This document shows positions 52,913 through 61,994 of a DNA stretch of 64,000 bases, piece by piece. The position numbers were made by a program, and so were the translations under genes. Source of the stretch: Brevinema_A sp051649245 (GTDB lineage Bacteria > Spirochaetota > Brevinematia > Brevinematales > Brevinemataceae); assembly GCA_051649245.1 (NCBI GenBank), contig JBOFGS010000024.1:1-64000 (forward strand). Reading direction: 5' to 3'. The stretch's first letter is position 1; each line of letters starts with the position of its first letter. Below the pieces are notes generated by a model. The model did not search any database and was not told the origin of the DNA. It worked only from the letters and a program-made list of their open reading frames with translations.

Positions 52913-53926
52913 TTAATTTGCTAAAATATTTTCCCAAACACGTGATTGAATTATTAATTCTTCGTCTTTCATCGCACGAAGCATAGAAGTTTTTTGAAGA
53001 TCTTCATATTTAACCACAGGAGTGTTAGTAATGATACTACGTGCAGGTATATTGATTGATAAAATACCTAAGTAATCCATTAAACGTGCATAAATATCTG
53101 GTCTATGAATAAAATTAATAAATTTTTGAGCATTTTCTTTATGTGGAGATCCTTTAATTAATAGAAAGCTATCGACCCACATAGTGCCATATTTTGGAAT
53201 CACAAAAGCAGTATTACTGCGTTTATCTGGAGATAACTGCACAAGAATTGTTTCCGTATAACCTTGGACTAAATCAACTTCACCATTTGCGTAGGCATTT
53301 TGATATGAATCTGCATCAAAGCGAAGAATATTTTCTTTCCATTTTTGAATAAGTACTTGAGCTTCATCGAGTGCTTGTGCATTAGTTGAGTTTATTGGGT
53401 GTCCTAGTGTTTTTAATGCTGCTCCCATAACCTCACGCATATTATCCATCATTATCATACGACCTTTGTAGGTCGGATTAGAAAAAATGGAAAAATCTGT
53501 AACATCATTGGTAATTTTTGTTTTGTCATAAGCAATAACCGTAGGCCCAAAAGCAAAAGGTATAAGATATTGTCGCATTGGATCAATCTCTGTAACCTCT
53601 GTGATTAATGAATCATCAATATTGCTAATATTAGCTATTTTTGTCAGATCAAAAGGATCGAGTAAGCCTTCGTTAAGGATAATCTCTGCATAATCCAAAG
53701 AAGGAACCACAAGATCATAATCACTAGGATTTACTTTTACTTTCGCATAGATTTCTTCATTAGAAGAGTAAGGGATTTGATAAACATGAATCCCTGTTTC
53801 TTTTGTGAAATCATCATAGATGTCTTGAGGAATATTATCTGTCCAAATACCTAAATTCAATATTTGTTTCTGAGATCCTCCACATGAAACGAATAAAAAA
53901 AATAATAAAAATAATATTGTTTTCAT
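52913..53926 (-). CDS. potD: Spermidine/putrescine-type binding lipoprotein (PotD-like)
   Basis: A 337-aa extracytoplasmic binding protein. The signal MKTILFLLFFLFVSC ends in a lipobox, followed by GSQKQILNLGIWTDNIPQDI and DFTKETGIHVYQIPYSSNEE, then YDLVVPSLDYAEIILNEGLL and QGYTETILVQLSP typical of PotD/PotF. An earlier in-frame ATG at 53962 lacks a signal-peptide start and overlaps the end of speE, so 53926 is chosen. No potA, potB or potC lies next to it, so it may serve a transporter encoded elsewhere. Operon position supports polyamines as ligand. Confidence 0.85.
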   Translation of the reverse strand: MKTILFLLFFLFVSCGGSQKQILNLGIWTDNIPQDIYDDFTKETGIHVYQIPYSSNEEIYAKVKVNPSDYDLVVPSLDYAEIILNEGLLDPFDLTKIANISNIDDSLITEVTEIDPMRQYLIPFAFGPTVIAYDKTKITNDVTDFSIFSNPTYKGRMIMMDNMREVMGAALKTLGHPINSTNAQALDEAQVLIQKWKENILRFDADSYQNAYANGEVDLVQGYTETILVQLSPDKRSNTAFVIPKYGTMWVDSFLLIKGSPHKENAQKFINFIHRPDIYARLMDYLGILSINIPARSIITNTPVVKYEDLQKTSMLRAMKDEELIIQSRVWENILAN

Positions 53927-53939
53927 AAAAACGACCCTT

Positions 53940-54806
53940 TTAATCATTATCTTTAGTCTCATCTAGCATTTCTTTAACATATGTTGGAAGAGCAAAACTT
54001 GCTTTATGGATATCTGAATTATAATATTTTGTTTTTAAACCAAATTGCTCCCATTTTTCAGGTTGATGATCATCAATAGGATCAATATGTTTTGATGCAA
54101 ATCCAAATAACCAATGCCCTGAAGGGTAGGTAGGGACATATAGTTGATAAACTTTAGAAATAGGGAAAATATTTTTTAGTTTATCATGTGCTTTTTTCAT
54201 TGCTTTTGCAAAGAAATCGTAGTATGGAGATTCATGTTGATTAATAAGAATTCCATGATCAGCCAAAATTCTGTGACAATTTTTGTAGAACTCTGTAGAA
54301 AACAATCCTTCACCTACAGAAATAGGTTCTGTTGAATCAACAATAATCAAATCATAACTGTGATCAGCACTTTCCTCAACAAATTTCACCCCATCTTGAA
54401 ATAATAATGTGACACGAGGATCTGTTAATTTCGATGATGTGGAAGGAATAAATTCTTGACAAAGACGTACAACACGTTCATCAATATCAACCATAACAAT
54501 CTTCTCAAGATGTTTATATCGAGTCAACTCACGAACTGTTGCACCATCGCCTCCACCAATCACAAGAACTGTTTTGATCTGAGGATTACACGCCATAGGA
54601 ACATGCACAATCATATCATGGTACATAAACTCATCTTTTTCTGTCATCATCATATAACCATCAAGTGTGAAAAAACGCCCATACTCATCAGAATCAAAAA
54701 ATTCAGCTTGTTGGAAGCCTGTATATTCTTTGTGTAGTTGTGTTTTTACTTTAATAGAAAATTTTGTTTCATCTGTCCATTGATCAGTAAACCAAAGTCC
54801 TGACAT
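53940..54806 (-). CDS. speE: Spermidine synthase
   Basis: A 288-aa aminopropyltransferase that makes spermidine from putrescine and decarboxylated SAM. Motifs: LWFTDQWTDETKFSIKVK, DGYMMMTEKDEFMYHDMIVH (first 20 residues), IGGGDGATVRELTRY for nucleotide binding, and LIIVDSTEPISVGEGLFSTEF with the catalytic Asp. Length fits the family. It follows speD by 40 bases. Confidence 0.96.
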   Translation of the reverse strand: MSGLWFTDQWTDETKFSIKVKTQLHKEYTGFQQAEFFDSDEYGRFFTLDGYMMMTEKDEFMYHDMIVHVPMACNPQIKTVLVIGGGDGATVRELTRYKHLEKIVMVDIDERVVRLCQEFIPSTSSKLTDPRVTLLFQDGVKFVEESADHSYDLIIVDSTEPISVGEGLFSTEFYKNCHRILADHGILINQHESPYYDFFAKAMKKAHDKLKNIFPISKVYQLYVPTYPSGHWLFGFASKHIDPIDDHQPEKWEQFGLKTKYYNSDIHKASFALPTYVKEMLDETKDND

Positions 54807-54846
54807 AAAAGTCCCCTTTTTTTATTTTTATGACTTAAATATTAGA

Positions 54847-55257
54847 TTATTCGGGTTTAAATCGAATGACCCCAAGATCTTTAGGGGAATAATTTCTGAT
54901 TTTATCGACCATGCCTCTTGGGATTTCAATAGATTCACTTCTTGATGATTCAAACACATCTTCTAAAAAAGAAAAAGCTGTCCAAGGATTGATGGTATTA
55001 CCACATGTGAACACATCTACAGCTGCATATCCATATTCAGGCCATGTATGAATAGCAAGATGTGACTCAGAAATAATAACAGCTCCTGATACACCGTATG
55101 GGTTGAAGTGGTGAAATACGGATTCGACTATTGTTGCATTTGATTTTTCTGCAGCTTTATTCATATATTCGTCAATAAGATTAGGATCTTTAAGAATGTC
55201 TTCATTACAATTGTAAAATTCGATTAAAATATGTCTACCTAATGTCTCTAGTTTCAA
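54847..55257 (-). CDS. speD: S-adenosylmethionine decarboxylase proenzyme
   Basis: A 136-aa class 1B proenzyme that self-cleaves between Glu64 and Ser65 (IISESHLAIHTWPEYGY) to generate a pyruvoyl group. The C-terminal FTCGNTINPWTAF carries the catalytic Cys. Length matches Bacillus/Thermotoga-type speD. First gene of the operon; a run of G (GGGGGG) acts as ribosome binding site. Its leader is about 200 bases long. Confidence 0.96.
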   Translation of the reverse strand: MKLETLGRHILIEFYNCNEDILKDPNLIDEYMNKAAEKSNATIVESVFHHFNPYGVSGAVIISESHLAIHTWPEYGYAAVDVFTCGNTINPWTAFSFLEDVFESSRSESIEIPRGMVDKIRNYSPKDLGVIRFKPE

Positions 55258-55411
55258 TGAATTTCCCCCCTGAAATAACTATCAAAATAAAAATAATATT
55301 ATTAAAAACTTAAAATACTAAACACATGAATATTATTATTATCTGATTAATTGTAATAAAGTTACAATAGTAGATTTCATGTTTATAATATTAAACATCA
55401 TATTATAAAAA

Positions 55412-55450
55412 ATATGCTTCGTATTGAAAATACAATATCGAAACATATGC
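55412..55450 (-). promoter_or_regulatory. Imperfect hairpin in the speD leader
   Basis: ATATGCTTCG-TATTG pairs with CAATATCGAAACATAT across a 6-base loop, giving a stem of about 15 bp with two irregularities just after the transcription start. It may be regulatory. It does not match a SAM riboswitch I know. Confidence 0.35.
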
Positions 55451-55461
55451 TCTCTGATATG

Positions 55462-55491
55462 ATTATATAATATTTTTGATTATTTTGTCAA
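55462..55491 (-). promoter_or_regulatory. Promoter of speD-speE-potD-metK
   Basis: On the minus strand TTGACA (55486-55491) and TATAAT (55462-55467) are 18 bases apart. This and the divergent bglA promoter account for part of the 55258-55744 gap; the rest shows no gene. Confidence 0.75.
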
Positions 55492-55662
55492 GATTTTTAT
55501 TAAAATTTTATCTTTATTTTTATCAATAAGGAGCATAAAAAACTTATTTTATTGATGACAATATCCCTCAAATTTTTAAATAAAAATATAGATTTATTGT
55601 TTTTATATATCATAAAATGATATAGGAGAGTAAGATATATGTTGTTTTAAATGTTTTTGTTG

Positions 55663-55690
55663 TTGACTTTTATGGATCGATAGTTAAAAT
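55663..55690 (+). promoter_or_regulatory. Promoter of the phospho-beta-glycosidase gene
   Basis: TTGACT (55663-55668) and TAAAAT (55685-55690) are 16 bases apart, 55 bases before the ATG. Confidence 0.6.
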
Positions 55691-55744
55691 TAAATATAGT
55701 CAGCATGTCCATTATGAGTGATTATTTTAACAAAGGAGAAAAAA

Positions 55745-57151
55745 ATGTCATCGTTTTCAAAAGATTTTTTATGGGGTGCCGCTTCTGCCGCGTATCAAGT
55801 AGAAGGTGCATGGAATGAAGATGGAAAAGGTCTGTCTATTTGGGATGAATATTCTAAAATTCCTGGAAAGACATTTGAAGGTACAAATGGTGATATTGCT
55901 GTAGATCATTATCATCGTTATAAAGAAGATGTACAATTAATGAAAGAAATGGGACTTAAATCCTATCGTTTTTCTATTGCATGGGCTAGAGTTCTTCCTA
56001 CAGGTGAAGGTCAAGTAAATGAAAAAGGTATGGAATTTTATAATAATCTTATCGATGAACTGATAAAAAATGATATTGTTCCCTTTATTACGCTGTATCA
56101 TTGGGATTTACCTCTAGAACTCCAAAAAAAAGGTGGGTGGGAAAATAAACAAGTAACAGATGCTTTCCAAAAATATGCAGAACTATGTTTTGATCGTTTT
56201 GGCGATCGAGTTAAACATTGGATCACATTTAATGAAGCTATTGTATTTATTCATGCAGGCTATCTTTTTAAGTCGCATCCTCCTGATGTTTCCAATCCTC
56301 TTCGTGCTTTCAATGCTTCTCATAATGTAAACGTTGCACATGCTAAAGCTGTATTATCTTTTCGAAAAAAAGGAATAAAAGGCGAAATTGGTATTACTCA
56401 TGTCCTGAATCCTGCGTATCCCTTTACAGATAAACCGGAAGATATTAAAGCAGCACACTATGCTGAAACAGATTGTTTTTATTGGTTTTATGATCCTATT
56501 TTATTAGGCAGATATCCAGAAGAGCAGCTGGAATTTATTGAAAAAAACTATGGTAAACTTGATATTACTACTGAAGAAATGAGACTGTTGAAAGATGCTA
56601 AGTCAGACTTTATAGGAGTTAACTATTATCAACGAGTTATTGTAAAAGCACATCACGGACAAGAAATAAAAGAACGATCCCGTGAAGAATCAACAGGTGG
56701 AAGTGAAACTGTAAGTTATTGTGGACGTTTCAAAAGAGTAATGCCTGAAAATCTTGAATATACCAAATGGAGATGGGAAATATATCCTCAAGGTCTTTAC
56801 GATGGAATGGAACGAATTACCAAAAGATATCATAATATTCCTATCTATATTACTGAAAATGGATTAGGTGATGAAGATCCTATCGTTAATGGCGATATAT
56901 TAGATAACCAACGTATTGATTATATGAAACGACATCTTCAAATTTGTGATAAAGCGATTAAAGACGGAATCCCATTAAAAGGTTACTATGCATGGTCTTT
57001 TACTGATTTGTTGAGTTGGTTGAACGGATTTAAAAAACAATATGGATTTGTTTATATTGATCATCAGAAAAATCTTGAACGACGAAAGAAAAAAAGCTTT
57101 TTTTGGTATAAAGATGTGATCGCTACAAATGGCAAACATTTATTTGATTAA
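55745..57151 (+). CDS. Glycoside hydrolase family 1, probable 6-phospho-beta-glucosidase
   Basis: A 468-aa TIM-barrel enzyme. It starts FLWGAASAAYQVEGAWNEDG, has the acid/base Glu164 in TFNEAIVF (Ala replacing the usual Pro after Glu) and the nucleophile in YITENGLG. Near the C-terminus LLSWLNGFKKQYGF has Ser where free-sugar beta-glucosidases carry Glu (LFEWAxGY), together with Lys and Tyr; this trio binds a 6-phosphate. It therefore probably hydrolyses PTS-imported phosphorylated beta-glucosides. A GTG at 55718 is in frame, but the ATG at 55745 follows AAAGGAGAAA. The neighbouring PTS EIICB is 2 kb downstream. Confidence 0.9.
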   Translation: MSSFSKDFLWGAASAAYQVEGAWNEDGKGLSIWDEYSKIPGKTFEGTNGDIAVDHYHRYKEDVQLMKEMGLKSYRFSIAWARVLPTGEGQVNEKGMEFYNNLIDELIKNDIVPFITLYHWDLPLELQKKGGWENKQVTDAFQKYAELCFDRFGDRVKHWITFNEAIVFIHAGYLFKSHPPDVSNPLRAFNASHNVNVAHAKAVLSFRKKGIKGEIGITHVLNPAYPFTDKPEDIKAAHYAETDCFYWFYDPILLGRYPEEQLEFIEKNYGKLDITTEEMRLLKDAKSDFIGVNYYQRVIVKAHHGQEIKERSREESTGGSETVSYCGRFKRVMPENLEYTKWRWEIYPQGLYDGMERITKRYHNIPIYITENGLGDEDPIVNGDILDNQRIDYMKRHLQICDKAIKDGIPLKGYYAWSFTDLLSWLNGFKKQYGFVYIDHQKNLERRKKKSFFWYKDVIATNGKHLFD

Positions 57152-57166
57152 CAAGATAATCCTCCT

Positions 57167-57201
57167 AACAATCCACATACATAATCTGTATGTGGATTGT
57201 T
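57167..57201 (+). terminator. Terminator of the GH1 gene
   Basis: A perfect 14-bp stem (AACAATCCACATAC / GTATGTGGATTGTT) with a 7-base loop, followed by ATTTCTT. Confidence 0.88.
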
Positions 57202-57206
57202 ATTTC

Positions 57207-57235
57207 TTGAGAATATTATCAATATATGCTATAAT
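57207..57235 (+). promoter_or_regulatory. Promoter of the XRE-cupin regulator
   Basis: TTGAGA (57207-57212) and TATAAT (57230-57235) are 17 bases apart. The promoter lies inside the longer in-frame ORF and so supports the ATG at 57267. Confidence 0.75.
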
Positions 57236-57266
57236 TTTTTATCGGAAATATTTACTAGGGGATCAT

Positions 57267-57803
57267 ATGAAAATAGGCGAAAAAATTAAAGAACTTCGAT
57301 TGGAACGAGGGTTAACGCAGGATGAACTAGCAAACAGATGTGAACTTTCAAAAGGTTTTATTTCGCAGCTTGAACGAGATTTAGTATCACCTTCTGTCTC
57401 AAATTTATCTGATATTTTAGAGGGATTAGGAACAACAATCCATGATTTCTTTCATAATAAAGAAGAACAAATTGTTTTTACTCAGCAGGATGCTTATGAA
57501 ATTGAAGATACTACGCTTGGTTATAAGGTAGAATGGATCATCCCCAATGCTCAAAAAAATCGTATGGAACCTATTTTACTTACCATAGAAAAGGGTGGAC
57601 GCTATAAAGAAGAGACGGCTCATGAAGGAGAGGAATTTGGTTATTTGCTTGATGGATCTATAGCTATTCATCTTGGTAATAAAATTTACAAAGCTAAGAA
57701 AGGAGAATCCTTTTATTATCAATCAGGTAAAAACCATTTCTTACGCAATATCGGAAATAAACCTGCTAAACTCATTTGGATTTCAACTCCTCCAACTTTT
57801 TAG
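57267..57803 (+). CDS. XRE-type regulator with cupin domain
   Basis: A 178-aa regulator. The helix-turn-helix (KIGEKIKELRLERGLTQDEL first 20, then CELSKGFISQLERDLVSPS) occupies residues 1-65 and a small beta-barrel cupin sensor follows (EETAHEGEEFGYLLDGSI, FYYQSGKNHFLRNIG). Similar proteins (PuuR/SutR class) respond to polyamines, sulfur compounds or sugars. Position beside the GH1 and AcfC-like genes, two kb from speD, leaves the signal open. Confidence 0.88.
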   Translation: MKIGEKIKELRLERGLTQDELANRCELSKGFISQLERDLVSPSVSNLSDILEGLGTTIHDFFHNKEEQIVFTQQDAYEIEDTTLGYKVEWIIPNAQKNRMEPILLTIEKGGRYKEETAHEGEEFGYLLDGSIAIHLGNKIYKAKKGESFYYQSGKNHFLRNIGNKPAKLIWISTPPTF

Positions 57804-57862
57804 TAATCCTTCTAAATTTTATTGATCATATATTGATCTTGTTTTAATGAAGTACATAAATC

Positions 57863-57894
57863 AAAAAAAGCTCTTGTAACAGGAGCTTTTTTTT
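57863..57894 (+). terminator. Terminator of the XRE-cupin gene
   Basis: A 10-12-bp stem (AAAAAAGCTCTT / AGGAGCTTTTTT, one G-U pair) with a T run. Confidence 0.75.
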
Positions 57895-57969
57895 GATTTT
57901 CTTTTCTTTTATAAAAAAAAGATATATATTTGTCATAGAAAAGAATAAATTATTTCGGAGGAATACACA

Positions 57970-58707
57970 ATGAAAAAAATATTAGGATTTTTATTACTTA
58001 TATTAACTACTCCATTATTTTCAAAAACTATTAATGTCTATGGACCTGCTGGACCTAATTATCCACTCAAAGAAGTTGGTGAGAAATTTTTTGAAAAAAC
58101 AGGTGTTATGGTAAATGTTGTTGGAGGACCTACAGATCGATGGGCAGCAGAAGCATTAAAAAATGCTGATTTAATTTATTCAGGATCAGAAAGTATGATG
58201 GATGTATTAGCAGATCAATTTGGTTTGGAATATTCTAAACCAGTGTATCTTCGCAATGCAGGGATTCTTGTCCGTAAAGGAAATCCAAAAAAAATTAAAG
58301 GAATATATTCTTTAATGGCAAAAGATATGAATATTATGGTAGTTGACGGATCCGGACAAGTTTCACTTTGGGAAGATATTGTTGGTAGAACAAAAAATAT
58401 TAATAATATCATAGGTTTTCGTGATAATCTTGTTTTTGTCGCAAAAAATAATGTCGAAGCATTTGAAATATGGAACGATGATCCTTCTATCGATGCGTTG
58501 ATTATCTGGAGTCATTGGTATATGAAAACCAAAGAAGTCAGTGATCTTGTCTCTATAGAACCTGATCTTTCAATTTATCGCCCATTGAGTATTGGTTTGA
58601 CTAAAAAAGCTACTTCAAGCCAAATTGCACAAGATTTTTATGATTATCTAGATAGTAAAGAGGCTATTGAAATTTTTAAAAAGCATGGATTTCAAAAAGC
58701 ATGGTAA
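57970..58707 (+). CDS. AcfC-like extracytoplasmic binding protein
   Basis: A 245-aa secreted protein with signal peptide MKKILGFLLLILTTPLFS. The body matches accessory colonization factor AcfC and molybdate/phosphate-type binding folds: INVYGPAGPNYPLKEVGEKF (20 residues), TGVMVNVVGGPTDRWAAEAL, ADLIYSGSESMMDVL and DGSGQVSLWEDIVG. AcfC proteins probably bind a small anion or sugar acid. No ABC permease accompanies it, so its partner is unknown. RBS CGGAGGA. A long inverted repeat follows the gene. Confidence 0.75.
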   Translation: MKKILGFLLLILTTPLFSKTINVYGPAGPNYPLKEVGEKFFEKTGVMVNVVGGPTDRWAAEALKNADLIYSGSESMMDVLADQFGLEYSKPVYLRNAGILVRKGNPKKIKGIYSLMAKDMNIMVVDGSGQVSLWEDIVGRTKNINNIIGFRDNLVFVAKNNVEAFEIWNDDPSIDALIIWSHWYMKTKEVSDLVSIEPDLSIYRPLSIGLTKKATSSQIAQDFYDYLDSKEAIEIFKKHGFQKAW

Positions 58708-58739
58708 TCATATAGTATCAGTGTTTTGTATTATTTTTC

Positions 58740-58800
58740 AAACATCAAAAAACGATGTAATTCATTACAATATAATGAATTACATCGTTTTTTGATGTTT
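58740..58800. terminator. Long perfect inverted repeat after the AcfC-like gene
   Basis: Two 28-base perfect arms around the loop CAATA (core GATGTAATTCATTA / TAATGAATTACATC). It can act as a strong terminator in either direction, but the stem is roughly twice as long as the others in the window and the distal T run is short. Confidence 0.7.
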
Positions 58801-59293
58801 GTTATTTATCCATATCAAAGATCATCAAATATATTATAATATATCATTATATCTCATGGTCATTTATGACTTATTTTTTCTAAAAAAAGTGAATACATAT
58901 ATTATACCAAAACAAGCTCAAGTAACTATTTTTCATGATATTTTAGCTATTATCATTAATTCTCTATGATCCTAGCTAGTTAATGATGACATGTGATACG
59001 GATTTGGTTTACCCTGCAAATGAAATCCTTGTATCTTAGACTTTTTGTATGCTCGTTGCTACGTATTTATTCTTAGAGGACAATATTGCTCCTGCAGTAC
59101 TTATTTTGGTTAATATCATAAATTATAAAAAGATAAAGCATAACAATTAAAATAATAAACAACAAATATCATTTATTTAGCACTATATCTTTTATTCTCA
59201 TAAATATATAATGCTAAAAGAAAATTAACTATTGTAATAAATTATATTTTATATTATATAATAGTTATTAAAATCAATATATAGGAGTTTGGT
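58801..59293. other. Gap with an unidentified small ORF remnant
   Basis: 493 bases of AT-rich DNA. A 33-codon open frame at 59049-59150 (MLVATYLFLEDNIAPAVLI) has a hydrophobic, transporter-like look but no ribosome binding site, and may be a fragment of a membrane protein gene. Nothing else is clear. The promoter of the following gene must lie here; no full consensus is visible. Confidence 0.35.
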
Positions 59294-60727
59294 ATGTTTA
59301 GCTATTTACAAAAAATAGGAAAAGCACTTATGGTTCCTGTCTCTGTTCTTCCTGCTGCTGCGATTTTGATGGGAATAGGGTATTGGATTGATCCTATTGG
59401 TTGGGGTACGGAGAATATTTTTGCGGCTTTTTTGATTAAATCTGGTGCGGCACTGATTGATCAGATGGGGATTTTATTTGCTGTGGGTGTTTCTTTTGGT
59501 CTCTCAAAAGAACAAGACGGTCCAGCGGCATTATCCGGATTAGTTGCGTGGCTTGTTGTGACTACGCTTTTATCTCCTGCATCCGTTGCATCATTACAAG
59601 GTATTTCTTTAGAAAATGTATCACCAGCGTTTTCGAAAATTAATAATCAATTTATTGGAATTCTTTGTGGGGTTGTTGCGTCAACTACGTACAATAAATT
59701 TTATAAGACAGAGCTTCCCATGGCTTTGGCATTTTTTTCTGGGAAAAGGTTAGTTCCTATTTTAACTTCGGTGTTAATGATTTTGGTATCTTTTGTACTT
59801 ATGTTTATTTGGCCGTATGTTTATAAAGGACTGGTAGGCTTAGGAATTGCGATTGCTCATTTAGGATCGATAGGAGCAGGTATTTTTGGATTTTTAAATA
59901 GACTTTTGATTCCATTGGGATTACATCATGCTTTAAATTCTGTATTTTGGTTTGATGTTGCGGGAATTAATGATATTGGAAATTTTTGGGGTAACACGGG
60001 AACAAAAGGTGTTACAGGGATGTACCAAGCAGGTTTCTTTCCTATAATGATGTTTGGTTTGGTTGGAGCTGTGATGGCGTTTATTGATACTGCAAAATCA
60101 GAAAATAAAAATCGAGTAAGATCTATTTTTTTAGCAGCAGCTTTTGCAAGTTTCTTTACCGGTATCACAGAACCAATCGAATTTTCCTTTATGTTTTTAG
60201 CTCCTGTTCTTTATGTTATTCATGCGTTATTGACCGGTATTTCGCTATTTTTAGCATCAAAATTTCAATTAATGGCAGGATTTGGGTTTTCAGCAGGTCT
60301 TGTTGATTTTATTTTGTCTTCAAGACTCCCTATGGCAAATAAACCATTTTTGCTCCTTGTTCAAGGGATGATTTTCTTTGTTATATACTACTTCCTATTC
60401 AAATTTTTGATTCTCAAATTAAATCTCAAAACCCTAGGACGTGATACGATGGAAGAAGAAGTTTTTGTTGCAAGTACTCAATCAGGAGACAAATATCATC
60501 AAATTGCAGAAACAATTCTTCAGGGATTAGGTGGTTCAACAAATATTAATAATTTAGAATATTGTGCAACAAGAATTCGTTTAGAATTAGCTGATACTGA
60601 TGTAATCGATGAAAAACTATTAAAATCAGTTTCTTCCGGTATTATTAAAGTATCTAAAAATAATCTCCAAGTCATTGTAGGACCAACAGTTGAATTTGTT
60701 GCATCTGCCTTAAAGAAAATGATCTAA
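59294..60727 (+). CDS. PTS glucose/glucoside-type EIICB component
   Basis: A 477-aa sugar permease of the PtsG/NagE/MalX superfamily. The EIIC part starts MFSYLQKIGKALMVPVSVLP and includes GITEPIEFSFMFLAP (substrate site). The EIIB domain at the C-terminus carries phosphorylated Cys424 in NNLEYCATRIRLEL. No EIIA is fused, as in E. coli PtsG. Sequence does not decide between glucose, GlcNAc and maltose. The GH1 enzyme nearby would fit a beta-glucoside, but that usually needs a BglF-type permease. Confidence 0.88.
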   Translation: MFSYLQKIGKALMVPVSVLPAAAILMGIGYWIDPIGWGTENIFAAFLIKSGAALIDQMGILFAVGVSFGLSKEQDGPAALSGLVAWLVVTTLLSPASVASLQGISLENVSPAFSKINNQFIGILCGVVASTTYNKFYKTELPMALAFFSGKRLVPILTSVLMILVSFVLMFIWPYVYKGLVGLGIAIAHLGSIGAGIFGFLNRLLIPLGLHHALNSVFWFDVAGINDIGNFWGNTGTKGVTGMYQAGFFPIMMFGLVGAVMAFIDTAKSENKNRVRSIFLAAAFASFFTGITEPIEFSFMFLAPVLYVIHALLTGISLFLASKFQLMAGFGFSAGLVDFILSSRLPMANKPFLLLVQGMIFFVIYYFLFKFLILKLNLKTLGRDTMEEEVFVASTQSGDKYHQIAETILQGLGGSTNINNLEYCATRIRLELADTDVIDEKLLKSVSSGIIKVSKNNLQVIVGPTVEFVASALKKMI

Positions 60728-60811
60728 AACATATCCCATTATATTTCTGAGAAATCAACATTATACAAGTATAAGTTATAAGTACTTCTGTTTTATCAAG
60801 ATATACTCTAT

Positions 60812-60845
60812 AAGATAATCCCAGCCTATAGGCTGGGATTATCTT
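60812..60845 (+). terminator. Terminator of the EIICB gene
   Basis: A perfect 15-bp stem (AAGATAATCCCAGCC / GGCTGGGATTATCTT) with a TATA loop and a weak T tract. Confidence 0.85.
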
Positions 60846-61005
60846 AATTTAAGGAAATCAAATATTAAATTTTATCATTCATGCCAATGAATTGACGATT
60901 TTTATAGATAATAATTAATATATAAAATGATCTGAAATATTTACTCCTAAATAATAAAGGAATATCTCTAAGTTGCTATTTTTTATGTAAATGTAATTAA
61001 ATAGG

Positions 61006-61034
61006 TTGACTAAAATATGCTATTATTATATAAT
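61006..61034 (+). promoter_or_regulatory. Promoter of fruK-fruA
   Basis: TTGACT (61006-61011) and TATAAT (61029-61034) are 17 bases apart; transcription would begin near 61041, so the ATG at 61065 is the fruK start. Confidence 0.78.
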
Positions 61035-61064
61035 ATTATCAATAAATTGATAAAGGATTTTTTT

Positions 61065-61976
61065 ATGATTGTTACCGTAACCTTAAATCCCGCTATTGAT
61101 TTCCATATTACAATGGAAAATTTTGTCTTGGGAAAAAGATTGTCTGCTATAGAAAATTATTTTTTTGCTGGTGGAAAAGGGATCAATGTATCGCGTGTTT
61201 TGAAAAATATAGGTTTAGAAACTAAAGCAGTTACCTTTTTAGGTGGCTTTACAGGTAAATTTGTTGAAGATGAAACAATGAGCTTTGTAGATCCTATTTA
61301 TATTCAAGAGAAAACACGTATTAATACAAAAATCAAAACTCCTTCTTATGAAACAGAAATTAGTGGTGTAGCTCCTCTTATTTCGTCTCAAGAATTTGAT
61401 CAGTTGCTAACAAAGATTAAAGCTTATGATTGTCTTGATGCTCTTGTTTTGTCAGGATCTCTTCCTACTAGTTTGTCACAAAACACTTATAAATTAATTG
61501 TCGAATCCGTATCTCCTAATACTAAAATAATTTTAGATACTAGAGGTGAAGCTTTAAAAGAATCATTAACTATGCCCAATATCTTTTTAATTAAACCTAA
61601 TAAAGATGAAATCAGTGAATTTTTCAACTGTGATATAAAAAATAATGAAGAAGCTCTAAAGTTAGCTACAGAACTCAAAAAAGCTTATCAAATCCAACAT
61701 ATCATTGTATCCTTAGGTTCTGAAGGAGCTTATTTCTTAGAAAATAAATCAGCTTATTTTGCTGAACCTCTCAAAGGTTCTTTGATTAGCAGTGTTGGTG
61801 CAGGAGATTCTTTAGTTGCTGGTTTTGTTGGTTCTTTTATCCAATCTTCAGATCCTTTGGAAGCTTTTGCGTATGGTATTGCATGTGGAGCTGGGACAGC
61901 TTTTTCGCATGGACTGACAAATAAAGAAACAGCTGATCGGTTATTTAAGGATGTCAAAATAGTAAAAATATATTAA
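61065..61976 (+). CDS. fruK: 1-phosphofructokinase
   Basis: A 303-aa PfkB-family kinase that converts fructose-1-phosphate to fructose-1,6-bisphosphate. Motifs: VTLNPAIDFHITM, FFAGGKGINVSRVLKNIG (substrate site), VLSGSLPTSL, IKPNKDEI and the catalytic anion hole SSVGAGDSLVAGF. The longer start at 61017 falls inside the promoter. fruA follows after 18 bases, so the pair forms a fructose operon. The usual fruR repressor is not present. Confidence 0.94.
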   Translation: MIVTVTLNPAIDFHITMENFVLGKRLSAIENYFFAGGKGINVSRVLKNIGLETKAVTFLGGFTGKFVEDETMSFVDPIYIQEKTRINTKIKTPSYETEISGVAPLISSQEFDQLLTKIKAYDCLDALVLSGSLPTSLSQNTYKLIVESVSPNTKIILDTRGEALKESLTMPNIFLIKPNKDEISEFFNCDIKNNEEALKLATELKKAYQIQHIIVSLGSEGAYFLENKSAYFAEPLKGSLISSVGAGDSLVAGFVGSFIQSSDPLEAFAYGIACGAGTAFSHGLTNKETADRLFKDVKIVKIY

Positions 61977-61994
61977 TAGATACAGGAGTCCTTC

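Noticed and set aside
55258..55744. SAM or polyamine riboswitch in the speD leader
   Set aside because: I cannot match a known consensus; only an imperfect hairpin is supported.
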